A stretch of DNA of 64,000 nt from an uncultured Acidobacteriia bacterium (GCA_903851195.1 CAINNJ010000018.1:1-64000); one strand, 5' to 3'; numbered from the stretch's first letter, positions 1-8,936 are shown. Notes: generated by a model not told the origin, from the letters alone. A program made the numbers and translations.

Positions 1-116
1 TAACCGGTCAGGCCAGACGAAAGTCGTAACCGGTCAGGCCAGACGAAAGTCGTAACCGGTCAGGCCAGACGAAAGTCGTAACCGGTCAGGCCAGACGAAA
101 GTCGTAACCGGTCAGG
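1..116. repeat. 26-bp perfect tandem repeat, 4.5 copies, open at window edge
   Basis: Unit starts taaccggtcaggccagacga and is 26 bp long; copies at 1-26, 27-52, 53-78, 79-104 and a partial 105-116. There are no spacers, so it is not CRISPR. Read on the minus strand, immediately after (and overlapping) the antitoxin stop codon, one unit encodes L-T-G-Y-D-F-R-L-A, which resembles the first residues of ParE toxins, and the next copy brings a stop in that frame. The unit is not a multiple of three, so no frame stays open. The array may be a real expansion or an assembly artefact at a contig end. Confidence 0.95.
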
Positions 117-360
117 AATGTTGCGAACGCCGTGCCTCGCTTTTGGCGCGCAGACGGGCGATGACGTCTTCGCCGGGAATCAGCTTCACCCTGCCGCTCT
201 TGAGGTCATCGTAACGGTTCTCGAGCAGTTCCCGCACCCGGGTGAGATCGTGAAAATACCCGGCCATGGCGTCCTTCACGAACTCGCTCTGAGGGCGTCC
301 GGTTTCGTTCGCGAGTTGGTCAAGCCGTGCCTGAATGTCGGGGGTGAACTGGACTTCCAT
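112..360 (-). CDS. ParD/RelB-like ribbon-helix-helix antitoxin
   Basis: 82-residue protein. The N-terminus (EVQFTPDIQARLDQLA) followed by the GRPQSEFVKDAM segment has the beta-strand/helix/helix pattern of ribbon-helix-helix DNA-binding antitoxins, and the charged C-terminal half fits the toxin-binding tail of ParD-type proteins. Such proteins normally repress their own operon and neutralise a ParE ribosome-independent toxin encoded just downstream. Here the downstream position (lower coordinates) is taken by a tandem repeat that seems to be made from the toxin's first codons, so the antitoxin is probably an orphan. The start at 360 is the only sensible one. Family assignment is from pattern only; a Phd/CopG-like label would also be acceptable. 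Confidence 0.75.
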   Translation of the reverse strand: MEVQFTPDIQARLDQLANETGRPQSEFVKDAMAGYFHDLTRVRELLENRYDDLKSGRVKLIPGEDVIARLRAKSEARRSQHS

Positions 361-543
361 GCCCCAACACTAGGGGGTTTTGCGGCTTTCTGTCAATAGA
401 AGGCGCGCCGGACGGCGTCTGCTCTGCCGGCAAGCGTCGGCGCTGCCCATAAACTTTACGGAACTTTCCGGCCGCACTTTACGGAATAATGGTTTACACG
501 CCGGAGGTTTGCCTCAGGAGGTTTCCCTCAGGAGATTTGCCCT

Positions 544-1332
544 ATGACCAAAGCCATCCTCGCGACCCTGTGTTTTGTCGTCGCCGGCTTCGCGATGCAG
601 GAGCCAGCAGCGCTTCCGCCTGCCTTCGAAGTGGCCTCGGTGAAACCCGCCGCGCCGGGCGGACGCGGCATGTCCATCGGACGCCGGCCCGGCGGACGCT
701 TTACCGCCGAGAACGTCCCGCTCCGCTTCCTGATCACCTTCGCTTATGACATCCGCGACCACCAGTTGACCGGCGGACCCGCCTGGATCAACGCCGATCG
801 CTGGGACATCGTCGCCAAACCCGCCGTGGACGTCCCCAACGGCCCCGAAGGCAGCGCCGCGATCCATGCCATGGTGCGGGCCCTGCTCGCCGATCGGTTC
901 CAGCTGAAAATCCACAAAGAAACCAAAGAGATGCCGGTTTACGCCCTCGTGGTGGCGAAGGGCGGGCCGAAACTGACGCCCTCGCCGGCGGACGCGAAAG
1001 GCCCCTCCATTCGGATGGGACGCGGCAAGTCGACCTTTACCAGGGTGTCTCTGACCGAACTCGCGCAGGTCCTGGCAGGCAACCTCGGACGGAATGTCAT
1101 CGACGAAACAGGCATCCAGGGCAACTATGACTTCACCCTCGAATTTCTCGACGAGCCGGTCCGCGTTCCAGGCGCAAAAGAAGGCCCGGACTCGAAAGAA
1201 GCCCCCGTCGATTCCGACCTGCCGTCCCTTTTCACCGCCGTGCAGGAACAGTTAGGCCTCAAACTGGTGTCCAAACGAGGACCGGTCGAAATTGTCGTCA
1301 TCGAACAGGCAGAGAAGGCAACCGAAAATTAA
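544..1332 (+). CDS. TIGR03435 family secreted protein
   Basis: 262 residues. A short hydrophobic N-terminus (residues 4-17, with the end at about AMQ) looks like a signal peptide. The core starts at PAFEVASVKPA and continues with GRFTAENVPLRFLITFAYDI and a WINADRWDI segment, the hallmark order of the TIGR03435 family, which is expanded in Solibacter-type acidobacteria and has no known function. A purine-rich AGGAG lies 5' of the start, in a leader with two copies of CCTCAGGAG-like sequence (511-535). The stop codon overlaps the start of the next gene (TAATG), so translation is probably coupled to the TonB-type receptor gene. Role beyond extracytoplasmic location cannot be stated. Confidence 0.85.
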   Translation: MTKAILATLCFVVAGFAMQEPAALPPAFEVASVKPAAPGGRGMSIGRRPGGRFTAENVPLRFLITFAYDIRDHQLTGGPAWINADRWDIVAKPAVDVPNGPEGSAAIHAMVRALLADRFQLKIHKETKEMPVYALVVAKGGPKLTPSPADAKGPSIRMGRGKSTFTRVSLTELAQVLAGNLGRNVIDETGIQGNYDFTLEFLDEPVRVPGAKEGPDSKEAPVDSDLPSLFTAVQEQLGLKLVSKRGPVEIVVIEQAEKATEN

Positions 1333-4300
1333 TGCGAGCTCTCTTTTTAACAGGTCTTCTCACCGCGTGGAGTCTGGTCGCCGCGGAACATAAAGGCGTC
1401 GTGAAGTTCGGCGGACTGCCCGTGCCCGGCGCCACCGTGCTCGCCAGTCAGGGCGAGAAGAAATCCATCGCGGTCTCCGGCCCTGATGGAGCCTATGCCT
1501 TCCCGGACCTCGCGGACGGCGTCTGGACCATCCAGGTCGAGATGCTCTGCTTCGCGCCGGTCACACAGGAGGTGACTATTGCCGCCGCGGCGCCCCCTGT
1601 GGAGTGGGACCTGAAGCTGCTCCCCTTCGACGAGATCAAAGCCAGCGCCCCTGCCGCCGCGCCGCCGCCGCCCGCTCTGTCCGTCCAGGCGCCGGTCCTG
1701 ACCTCCGACAACAAACCTCCCGCCAAAGGCAAAAAGAACGCGAAAGGCGCCGCGCCCACTGCCAAAGAAGGCGGCTTTCAGCGGGCCGACGTGAACGCTT
1801 CCGCCTCCGCCGCCCCGGCCCCTGCCGATTCCGGCGGATCGCCCGCACCCGCCGAAGCCAGCCAGTCCTCCTCCGACTCCTTCGCCATCAACGGCAGCGC
1901 GAACAACGGCGCCGCCTCGCCCTTCGGCATGTCCGGCGCCTTCGGCAACAACCGGCGCGGCCCCGGCTCGCTCTATAACGGCAACGTCGGCTTCGTCCTC
2001 GGCAACGCCGCGCTCGACGCCCGGAACTACTCGCTGACCGGCCAGAACACGCCCAAGCCCGCCTACAACCACCTCCAGTTCGTCGGTGCGGTCGGCGGAC
2101 CGCTGCGCATCCCGCACATCTTTACCGGAACCTCCGTGCCCACCTTCTTCGTCGCCTACCAACTCGGACGCAACCGCAACGCCAGCACCATCTCCGCGCT
2201 GGTTCCCACCCAGGCGCAGCGCGACGGCCTGATCGGCGCCACCGCCATCCCGCCGAGCCTCATCAGCCCGCAGGCGCAGGCGCTCCTCAAGTTCTATCCG
2301 CTCCCGAACTTTGACAGCAACGCCCGCTACAACTACCAGACCGCGCTCACCGGCACCACCGACCAGGACAGCCTCCAGACCCGCATCTCGAAGAACGTCG
2401 GCCGCAGCAACCAGTACTTCGGCTCCTTCGGCTACCAGAACACCCGCGCCCAAACCACCAGCCTTTTCGGCTTCCTCGACACCACCGATTCCGCCGGTAT
2501 CGACACCACGTTGAACTGGTCCCACCGCTTCAGCCAGCGGCTCTTCACCACTTACAAGCTCCAGTTCAACCGCCTTGCGACGCGCACCACGCCCTACTTC
2601 GCCAACCGGAAGAACGTCTCGGGCGACGCCGGCATCACGGGCAACAACCAGGAAGCGCTCAACTGGGGCCCGCCCTCCCTCAACTTCGCCAGCGGTCTCT
2701 ATCCGCTCACCGACACCCAACAGTCCTACAACCGGTTCCAGACCACGGCCGTCTCGTTCAACGGCTACTTCAACCGGTCTCCCCACAACTTCACCTTCGG
2801 CGGCGACTACAAGAAGCAAAACTTCAACTACCTCGGCCAGCAGGACGCCCGGGGCGCCTTCACCTTCACCGGCGCCGCCGCCGGCTCCGATTTCGCCGAC
2901 TTTCTGCTCGGCACCCCCGACACCAGTTCCATCGCCTTCGGCAACGCCGACAAGTACTTCCAGTCGTCCGTCTACGACCTCTACCTCACGGACGACTGGC
3001 GTCTCACCCCGTCCTTCACGCTGAACGCCGGCGCGCGCTGGGAGTACACCGCGCCCATCACCGAGAAGTACGGACGGCTCGTGAACCTCGACATCGCGCC
3101 TGGCTTCGCCACCGAAGCGCCCCTCGTCGCCAATAAGCCGACCGGCGCGGTGACCGGCCGGAACTACCCCGACTCGCTGGTCCGGCCCGACAAGCACGCC
3201 ATCCAGCCGCGCATCGGCATCGCCTGGCGGCCCATCTCCGGCTCGTCGCTCGTCGTCCGCTCCGGCTACGGCATCACCTACAACACGTCCGTCTACCAGG
3301 CGATCGCGGTCCAGATGGCGCAACAGTCGCCGCTCTCGAAGAGCCTGAACGTACAGAACACCGCGGCCAATCCGCTCACGCTGGCGAATGGCTTCAACGC
3401 GTCGCCGGTCACCACGCCGAACACCTTCGCCATCGACCCGAACTTCCGCATCGGCTACGCCCAAAGCTGGCAGGTGCAGGTGCAGCGCGACCTGCCCGGC
3501 TCGCTGGTGGCGACCGCCACCTACCTGGGCATCAAAGGGACGCGCTCCCAGCAGGCGTTCCTGCCCAACACCTATCCGGCGGGCGCCGTCAATCCGTGCC
3601 CCTCGTGTCAGGCGGGTTACGTCTATCTCGCCTCCAACGGGAACTCCACCCGCGAAGCCGGACAGTTCCAGTTGCGCCGCCGCCTCCACAACGGCATCAC
3701 GGCCACCGCGCAGTACATCTACTCCAGGTCGATCGACGACGGCGCGCTCGGCGGACGTGGCCAGAACGGCTCGCTGATCGCCCAGAACTGGCTGAACCTG
3801 AGCGCCGAGCGCGGGCTCTCCAACTTCGACCAGCGCCACGTCCTCACGCTCCAGACTCAATACAGCACCGGCGCCGGCATACGCGGCGGGACGCTCATGA
3901 GCGGCTGGCGCGGGGCGGCTTTCAAGGAGTGGACTCTCACCACCCAGCTCAACGCCGGCACTGGTACGCCTCTGAGCCCCGTGCTGATCTCGGCGGTCAC
4001 CGGCACCGGCGTCACGGGCAGCCAGCGGCCGGACTACACGGGCGCGCCGCTCTACTCGTCGCCCGCCGGTCTGTCGCTGAACCCGGCGGCCTATCGTCTG
4101 CCCGCGCCGGGACAGTGGGGCAACGCCGGACGGAACTCCATCACGGGCCCCAACCAGTTCACGCTCGGAGCGTCCTTCGCGCGCAACTTCCCGCTGCGCG
4201 ACCGGATCGCCATGGACGTGCGTATCGACGCCCAGAACGTCCTCAACCACGTGACGTTCACCAGCTGGAACACCACGTTCAACAACGCGCAGTTCGGTTT

Positions 4301-4358
4301 GCCCGTCGCGGCGAACCCGATGCGCTCCGTACAGGCCAACGTCAGGGTGAGGTTCTAA
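1332..4358 (+). CDS. Carboxypeptidase-regulatory-like / TonB-type outer-membrane protein (Oar-like)
   Basis: 1008 residues. After a signal peptide (about 1-18) there is an Ig-like carboxypeptidase regulatory domain (about 20-95: GVVKFGGLPVPGATV, then DGAYAFPDLADGVW). Residues 105-185 are an Ala/Pro/Ser-rich linker. The rest (about 185-1008) is a beta-barrel of alternating hydrophobic/polar strands rich in Tyr, Asn and Gly, with the typical DFLLG, DDWRLTPSFTLNAGARWEY and final VRVRF segments, and it ends in Phe as outer-membrane barrels do. Members of this acidobacterial family are thought to act in TonB-dependent uptake or surface assembly. It is translationally coupled to the TIGR03435 gene and followed after 2 bp by the VWFA gene, so the three form one transcription unit. 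A conventional plug domain is not obvious. Confidence 0.88.
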   Translation: MRALFLTGLLTAWSLVAAEHKGVVKFGGLPVPGATVLASQGEKKSIAVSGPDGAYAFPDLADGVWTIQVEMLCFAPVTQEVTIAAAAPPVEWDLKLLPFDEIKASAPAAAPPPPALSVQAPVLTSDNKPPAKGKKNAKGAAPTAKEGGFQRADVNASASAAPAPADSGGSPAPAEASQSSSDSFAINGSANNGAASPFGMSGAFGNNRRGPGSLYNGNVGFVLGNAALDARNYSLTGQNTPKPAYNHLQFVGAVGGPLRIPHIFTGTSVPTFFVAYQLGRNRNASTISALVPTQAQRDGLIGATAIPPSLISPQAQALLKFYPLPNFDSNARYNYQTALTGTTDQDSLQTRISKNVGRSNQYFGSFGYQNTRAQTTSLFGFLDTTDSAGIDTTLNWSHRFSQRLFTTYKLQFNRLATRTTPYFANRKNVSGDAGITGNNQEALNWGPPSLNFASGLYPLTDTQQSYNRFQTTAVSFNGYFNRSPHNFTFGGDYKKQNFNYLGQQDARGAFTFTGAAAGSDFADFLLGTPDTSSIAFGNADKYFQSSVYDLYLTDDWRLTPSFTLNAGARWEYTAPITEKYGRLVNLDIAPGFATEAPLVANKPTGAVTGRNYPDSLVRPDKHAIQPRIGIAWRPISGSSLVVRSGYGITYNTSVYQAIAVQMAQQSPLSKSLNVQNTAANPLTLANGFNASPVTTPNTFAIDPNFRIGYAQSWQVQVQRDLPGSLVATATYLGIKGTRSQQAFLPNTYPAGAVNPCPSCQAGYVYLASNGNSTREAGQFQLRRRLHNGITATAQYIYSRSIDDGALGGRGQNGSLIAQNWLNLSAERGLSNFDQRHVLTLQTQYSTGAGIRGGTLMSGWRGAAFKEWTLTTQLNAGTGTPLSPVLISAVTGTGVTGSQRPDYTGAPLYSSPAGLSLNPAAYRLPAPGQWGNAGRNSITGPNQFTLGASFARNFPLRDRIAMDVRIDAQNVLNHVTFTSWNTTFNNAQFGLPVAANPMRSVQANVRVRF

Positions 4359-4360
4359 GA

Positions 4361-6448
4361 ATGATCCGGCAGTCGACGACACTGATTCTGCTCTTCCTGC
4401 TGCCGCTCGGCGCCCAGCAGCAGCCCGCCGCGCCCCCCGCCAACGACGGCGTGGTCAAGTTCACCACCAACACGCAACTCGTTGTCGAGACCGTCATCGT
4501 CAAGGACAAGAACGGCAAGCCCATCGAGGGCCTGACCGCCAGGGACTTCGTCATCACCGAGGACGGCGCGCCCCAGACCATCCAGTTCTGCGAGTTCCAG
4601 AAGCTCGACGCGCCTCCCGATGCCACTCCGGTCCCGGCCCCTGCGACACCGGCGCCCGCCGTGACGCGCGGCCAGATCATGCCGGAGCCGCCGGGCGATA
4701 TCCGCTATCGCGACAAGCGGATGCTCGCCATCTACTTCGACATGACGTCCATGCCGGTGCCGGACCAGATCCGCGCGCTCAACTCGGCCACGAAGTTCAT
4801 CAAGAGCCAGATGAAGCCGGCCGACATGATGTCGCTCATGGTCTACTCGGGCGCGGCCGTCAAGATCCTGAACGACTTCACCAGCGACAAGCTCGAGCTG
4901 CTCAAGTCCATCGACACCCTGGCGGTGGGCGATGGCCAGGGCTTCGACGAGAACGCGGCGGACGACAGCACCGCCGACAGCGGCACCGCCTTCGGCCAGG
5001 ACGACTCCGAGTTCAACATCTTCAACACCGACCGCCAGCTGGCCGCGCTCCAGACCGCCGTGAAGATGCTGGGCACGCTCAACGAGAAGAAGAGCCTGAT
5101 CTACTTCGCCAGCGGCCTGCGCCTCAACGGCACCAACAACCAGGCGCAGCTGCAGGCCACCACGAACTCCGCGGTGCGCGCCAACGTGTCCTTCTATCCG
5201 ATCGATGCGCGCGGTCTGGTGGCCGGTGCGCCGCTGGGCGACGCGACCGTCGGCTCACCGGGCGGAACGGGGATGTACTCGGGCTCCTCCGCGCTTGCCA
5301 TGGCCGCCAACTTCCAGCGCTCCCAGGACACGCTCTACGCCCTCGCCGCCGACACGGGCGGGAAGGCGCTGCTCGACTACAACGACCTCGCCGCCGGCAT
5401 CGTGCAGGCCCAGCAGGCGATCACCAGCTACTACATCATCGGCTACTACACCACCAAGCCGGCGCTCGACGGCAAGTTCCGGCGGGTCAAGATCACGCTG
5501 GCCAGCGACACGACCGCGAAGCTCGATTTCCGCCAGGGCTACTTCGCCGGGAAGACGTTCAGTAAGTTCACCACGGCCGATAAAGAGCGGCAGCTCGAAG
5601 ACGCCCTCATGCTCGGCGACCCCATCACCGAACTGACCATCGCGATGGAGGTCGATTATTTCCAGCTCAACCGGGCCGAGTACTTCGTGCCGGTCGCCAT
5701 GAAGATCCCGGGCAGCGAACTCGCGCTGGCCCGGCGCGGGGGCGCGGAACATACCGTGGTCGACTTCATCGGCGAGGTGAAGGACGAGTACGGCACCACG
5801 GTGAGCAACGTGCGCGACAAGGTCGACATCAAGCTGAGCGGCGAGACGGCGGCGGAACTTTCCCGGCGGCCCATCCAGTACGACACAGGCTTTACGCTGC
5901 TGCCCGGAAGCTACACGATCAAGGTGCTGGCCCGCGACGACGAGACGGGGCGCATCGGGACCTACATCAACAAGTTCGTGATCCCGAACCTCAACAAGGA
6001 GGACAAGCGGATCCCCATCAGCTCCGTGGTGCTGAGCAGCCAGCTGGTCGACATGCGCGACGCCCTGTTCACCGCCAAAGACAAGGACAAGGGGCTGGTG
6101 GCCAATCCTCTGGTGCAGGGCGGACAGAAGCTGCTGCCCAACGTGACGCGCGTCTTCAGCCGCCAGAAGGACATGTACGTCTACCTGCAGGCCTATGAGC
6201 CCAACGCGACGGCGATGCAGCCGCTGGTCGCGTTCGTGACGTTCTATCGGGGCCAGACGAAGGCGTTCGAGACGCCGCCACTGCCGGTGACCGAGGGGCA
6301 GGCGAACCGGCTCCGGACGGTGCCGCTCAAGTTCGTGGTCTCGCTCGGGAAGCTGCAGCCGGGGCGCTATAACTGCCAGGTGACGGTGCTGGATCCGGCG
6401 GGTCAGAAGGCGGCTTTCTGGCAGGCGCCGGTGATGCTGGCCCCATAA
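4361..6448 (+). CDS. VWFA-related acidobacterial protein (TIGR03436)
   Basis: 695 residues counted from the ATG at 4361, which directly follows the receptor stop; longer frames upstream lie inside the receptor gene. A signal peptide (1-17) is followed by the TIGR03436 core: VKFTTNTQLVVETVIVKDKNGKPIEGLTA (split here: start VKFTTNTQLVVET, then VIVKDKNGKPIEGLTA), a Pro-rich insert, and a von Willebrand A fold beginning at LAIYFDMTSMPVPDQ with a DxTxS-like metal-site pattern. Later comes a YYIIGYYTT segment typical of the family. The C-terminal 300 residues form beta-rich domains. Function is unknown; VWFA folds usually bind protein partners, and the setting suggests work at the cell surface with the receptor. 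Confidence 0.85.
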   Translation: MIRQSTTLILLFLLPLGAQQQPAAPPANDGVVKFTTNTQLVVETVIVKDKNGKPIEGLTARDFVITEDGAPQTIQFCEFQKLDAPPDATPVPAPATPAPAVTRGQIMPEPPGDIRYRDKRMLAIYFDMTSMPVPDQIRALNSATKFIKSQMKPADMMSLMVYSGAAVKILNDFTSDKLELLKSIDTLAVGDGQGFDENAADDSTADSGTAFGQDDSEFNIFNTDRQLAALQTAVKMLGTLNEKKSLIYFASGLRLNGTNNQAQLQATTNSAVRANVSFYPIDARGLVAGAPLGDATVGSPGGTGMYSGSSALAMAANFQRSQDTLYALAADTGGKALLDYNDLAAGIVQAQQAITSYYIIGYYTTKPALDGKFRRVKITLASDTTAKLDFRQGYFAGKTFSKFTTADKERQLEDALMLGDPITELTIAMEVDYFQLNRAEYFVPVAMKIPGSELALARRGGAEHTVVDFIGEVKDEYGTTVSNVRDKVDIKLSGETAAELSRRPIQYDTGFTLLPGSYTIKVLARDDETGRIGTYINKFVIPNLNKEDKRIPISSVVLSSQLVDMRDALFTAKDKDKGLVANPLVQGGQKLLPNVTRVFSRQKDMYVYLQAYEPNATAMQPLVAFVTFYRGQTKAFETPPLPVTEGQANRLRTVPLKFVVSLGKLQPGRYNCQVTVLDPAGQKAAFWQAPVMLAP

Positions 6449-6467
6449 CGGTGATAGGATTGGCAGC

Positions 6468-6908
6468 GTGTTGAGACTGGTGGTCTTCCTTTGCGCGGCG
6501 TTCGTCGCCATGGCTCAGCCCCCGGCGGGCAAGCCTCTGCGGGAGCGGCTGCTCGAACGCGCGCTCAAGGGCGATGCCGACGCTCAGTTCGATCTGGGCA
6601 AGAACTACGAGGCGGGCCGCATCGGGCTCAAGAAGGACTTCGTCCAGGCCGAGCACTGGTACCGGGAAGCGGCCAATCAGGGCGAGCCGTTCGCCCAGGC
6701 GAGTCTGGCCATCCTCTACGGATTCGGGAAGGGCGTGCCCCAGGATCTGATTCAGGCCTATATGTGGTACGAACTGGCGGCGAGTGGCACGACCGGCGGC
6801 GACCGCGTGAGTATCGTCGAGATGCGCGACGATCTGGCGGGGAAGATGACGCCGCAGCAACTTGACGAAGCGCGAAAACTGGCCCGGGAGTGGAAGCCGA
6901 AGCGTTAG
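6468..6908 (+). CDS. Sel1-repeat secreted protein
   Basis: 146 residues from a GTG start 19 bp after the VWFA gene. A signal peptide (about 1-17, ending MAQ) is followed by Sel1-like TPR repeats: DADAQFDLGKNYEAG, QAEHWYREAANQGEPFAQASLA, then ILYGFGKGVPQDLIQAYMWYELAA. Sel1 repeats are helical protein-interaction scaffolds. It is the last gene of the rightward surface cluster and its end overlaps the end of the convergent CoA-binding gene by four bases. No catalytic residues are expected. The exact partner is unknown. Confidence 0.8.
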   Translation: MLRLVVFLCAAFVAMAQPPAGKPLRERLLERALKGDADAQFDLGKNYEAGRIGLKKDFVQAEHWYREAANQGEPFAQASLAILYGFGKGVPQDLIQAYMWYELAASGTTGGDRVSIVEMRDDLAGKMTPQQLDEARKLAREWKPKR

Positions 6909-7315
6909 CTCTTTTTCATAAGCCGGTGGTCTTTGAGGATGCACCGGTCCATGACGACTGCGAGGCCGGCGTCGCGGGCCTTTTGGGCGGCTTCTTCGTG
7001 GACGACGTCCTCCTGCATCCAGACCGCCTTCGCGCCGATCCGAATGGCGGCATCGACGATCTCCGGGACGAAGTGCGACTGGCGGAAGACGTTGACGATG
7101 TCGACGGGCACCGGGATGTCATCGAGCGTCGGGTAGCACTTCTCGCCCAGCACTTCGGACTCCTTCGGATTCACCGGGATGATGCGGTAGCCCATCGCCT
7201 GCATGTACTCGCTGACGCCGTAACTGGGGCGGAAGGGGTTACCGGAGAGGCCCACGACCGCGATCGTCTTTGCGCTTTTTAGAATTTTGTCCACGCTTAT
7301 TTGAAGTTGGTCCAT
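6905..7315 (-). CDS. CoA-binding (YccU-like) Rossmann-fold protein
   Basis: 136 residues. The segment KTIAVVGLSGNPFRPSYGV matches the nucleotide-binding loop of CoA-binding domain proteins, followed by GYRIIPVNP and the DIVNVFRQSHFVP and AVWMQEDVVHEEA segments characteristic of the small stand-alone YccU-like family. These bind CoA or a related nucleotide; no reaction is established. The gene starts inside the 3' end of rluB (77-bp overlap in another frame); a GTG eight codons further in (residue V8) would shorten the overlap to 56 bp. It closes the hemD-scpA-scpB-rluB operon. Confidence 0.85.
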   Translation of the reverse strand: MDQLQISVDKILKSAKTIAVVGLSGNPFRPSYGVSEYMQAMGYRIIPVNPKESEVLGEKCYPTLDDIPVPVDIVNVFRQSHFVPEIVDAAIRIGAKAVWMQEDVVHEEAAQKARDAGLAVVMDRCILKDHRLMKKS

Positions 7316-8111
7316 TTTTCTTTGCCGGCCTCTGTTTGGTTGTCGCCGGCGCCTTTCGTGGCGGCGCGAACTCTCTTGGGTCCACCGTTTCGCGGTGCGC
7401 CATCTTCATCAGTTTCGAGACTTCTTCCGAGCTCAGGTGCCGGAACTCACCCGGCTTGAGCTTGCCCAGTTCCACTGTGCCGATGCGCACGCGGCGGAGC
7501 TTTTCGACCAGATGTCCGAGGTGCTTGAACATGATGCGGATCTGCTGATTGCGGCCCTCGATCAGCTTCACCTCGTACCAGGGATTGTCGCCTTTGCGGA
7601 TGAGTTTGAGGCCGGCGGGGGCGGTCCGTTTGCCGGAGAGCGGGATGCCGGTGCGGAACTCCTCTTCAGCTTCGGGAGTGAGCGGGTTCTTGACCTTCAC
7701 GTAGTAGGTCTTGGGGATGTGGGACTTGGCCGAGATGATGGTGTTGGCGAAGTCGCCGTCGTTCGTCAGGAGCAGGAGGCCGTCGCTGTGATAGTCGAGG
7801 CGGCCGACCGGGTAGACGCGGACTTTCAGGCCCTGGAGAAGGTCCATCACGGTGGTGCGGCGCTGCGGGTCGTTGGCGGTGGTGACGACGGAATCCGGCT
7901 TGTTGAGCGCGATGTAGACGTGGTTGGCGACGGGGCGGAGGAGGCGGCCATCCACTTTGATGTGGTCGGTTTCGATGTCGGCTTTGGTGCCGAGTTCGGT
8001 GATGACTTTGCCGTTGACGGTGACTCGGCCTTCGGTGATGAGCTCTTCGGCTTTGCGGCGGGAGGCGACACCGACACCGGCTAGTATTTTCTGGAGACGT
8101 TCTTCGGGCAC
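7239..8111 (-). CDS. rluB: 23S rRNA pseudouridine synthase (RluB/RsuA family)
   Basis: 290 residues. An N-terminal S4 RNA-binding domain (about 3-60: LQKILAGVGVASRRKAEELI) precedes the RsuA/RluB catalytic domain, with the catalytic Asp in GRLDYHSDGLLLLTNDG (D106) and the later NQQIRIMF motif. The enzyme isomerises a uridine in 23S rRNA (helix 80/90 region in characterised RluB proteins). After about residue 235 there is a Lys/Arg-rich low-complexity tail that runs into the start of the next gene; such basic tails are common in RluB and add RNA affinity. The gene begins right after the scpB stop codon with no gap, the classical scpAB-rluB order. Confidence 0.9.
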   Translation of the reverse strand: MPEERLQKILAGVGVASRRKAEELITEGRVTVNGKVITELGTKADIETDHIKVDGRLLRPVANHVYIALNKPDSVVTTANDPQRRTTVMDLLQGLKVRVYPVGRLDYHSDGLLLLTNDGDFANTIISAKSHIPKTYYVKVKNPLTPEAEEEFRTGIPLSGKRTAPAGLKLIRKGDNPWYEVKLIEGRNQQIRIMFKHLGHLVEKLRRVRIGTVELGKLKPGEFRHLSSEEVSKLMKMAHRETVDPREFAPPRKAPATTKQRPAKKNGPTSNKRGQNSKKRKDDRGRGPLR

Positions 8112-8933
8112 TTATTGGACCTCATTATTTTCTGGGGCTGCGGGGTGTTCCGTGACTTCGGGCGGGGCCGGTTCTTCGTCGAGATGGCGCTGGAACAGGA
8201 GCGGTTCCGACGGGGACGGGGTGTGCTGGGCTTCGGCGGGGGCGCCGGGGTCGCTATCCATGCGGCCGATGTCCTGAAACTCTTTCAGGGTGGGGAGTTC
8301 GGCGAGATCGCGCAGGCCGAACTGGACGAGGAATTCTCGGGTGGTCTTGTACAGAATCGGCTTGCCGACAACGGCTTTGCGGCCCGCGGTGGCGATGAGT
8401 TTGCGGTCGATGAGGGTCTTGAGGACGCCGGCGCCCTGGACGCCGCGGATCTCCATGATTTCGGGGGCCGTGATGGGTTGTTTGTAGGCGATAACGGCGA
8501 GCGTTTCGAGGGCCGGCAGGGAGAGCTTCAACGGCGGATTCAGGTTCTTGACGAACTGGCGGACGGCTTCGTGGTGTTCCGGCTTGGTGGCCATTTTGAA
8601 GCCGCCGGCGATCTCTTTAATGGTGAGGCCGCGGGAGGTTTGTTCGTAATCCGAGGCGAGTTCTTCGAGGAGTGAAATGACTCGTTCCGGAGGCTGCTGA
8701 ATGCCGGCGCAGATCTGTTCGATGGTCAGCGGTTCGTCGGTGACGTAGACGATGGCCTCGAGGACGGCTTTGAGTTCGGCGTCCGCGACGGGCATGGTGA
8801 AGGCGGGTTCCTCTTCGGGGAGCAGGTCTTCCGCTTCGATTGTCTCGGGTTCGGGGGCGGGAGTGGCGGTTTCGGGCTCGGGCGGCGCCGTGTCTTCCGT
8901 CGGGAGACCCTCTTCTGTTTCGGGAAATGCCAT
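8112..8933 (-). CDS. scpB: Segregation and condensation protein B
   Basis: 273 residues. An acidic, Pro/Glu-rich N-terminus (about 1-45) precedes two winged-helix domains (about 50-220), including LKAVLEAIVYVTDEPLTIEQIC, LSLPALETLAVIAYKQPIT and EIMEIRGVQGAGVLKTLIDRKLI, all diagnostic ScpB segments. ScpB dimers bind the ScpA kleisin and stabilise the SMC condensin on the chromosome. The last ~50 residues are again Pro/Glu-rich. The start lies 3 bp after the scpA stop, so the stoichiometric partners are co-translated. Confidence 0.95.
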   Translation of the reverse strand: MAFPETEEGLPTEDTAPPEPETATPAPEPETIEAEDLLPEEEPAFTMPVADAELKAVLEAIVYVTDEPLTIEQICAGIQQPPERVISLLEELASDYEQTSRGLTIKEIAGGFKMATKPEHHEAVRQFVKNLNPPLKLSLPALETLAVIAYKQPITAPEIMEIRGVQGAGVLKTLIDRKLIATAGRKAVVGKPILYKTTREFLVQFGLRDLAELPTLKEFQDIGRMDSDPGAPAEAQHTPSPSEPLLFQRHLDEEPAPPEVTEHPAAPENNEVQ

Positions 8934-8936
8934 TCG

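Noticed and set aside
1-116. CRISPR array at the left edge
   Set aside because: The 26-bp units are directly joined without spacers.
3596-4360. Long N-terminal extension of the VWFA protein
   Set aside because: The frame upstream of 4361 lies inside the receptor gene; a signal peptide begins at 4361.
1347-4382. 1011-codon open frame on the minus strand, fully antisense to the TonB-type receptor
   Set aside because: Its translation is Arg/Gly/Val-rich with no domain or signal, a by-product of GC-rich third positions in the real gene.
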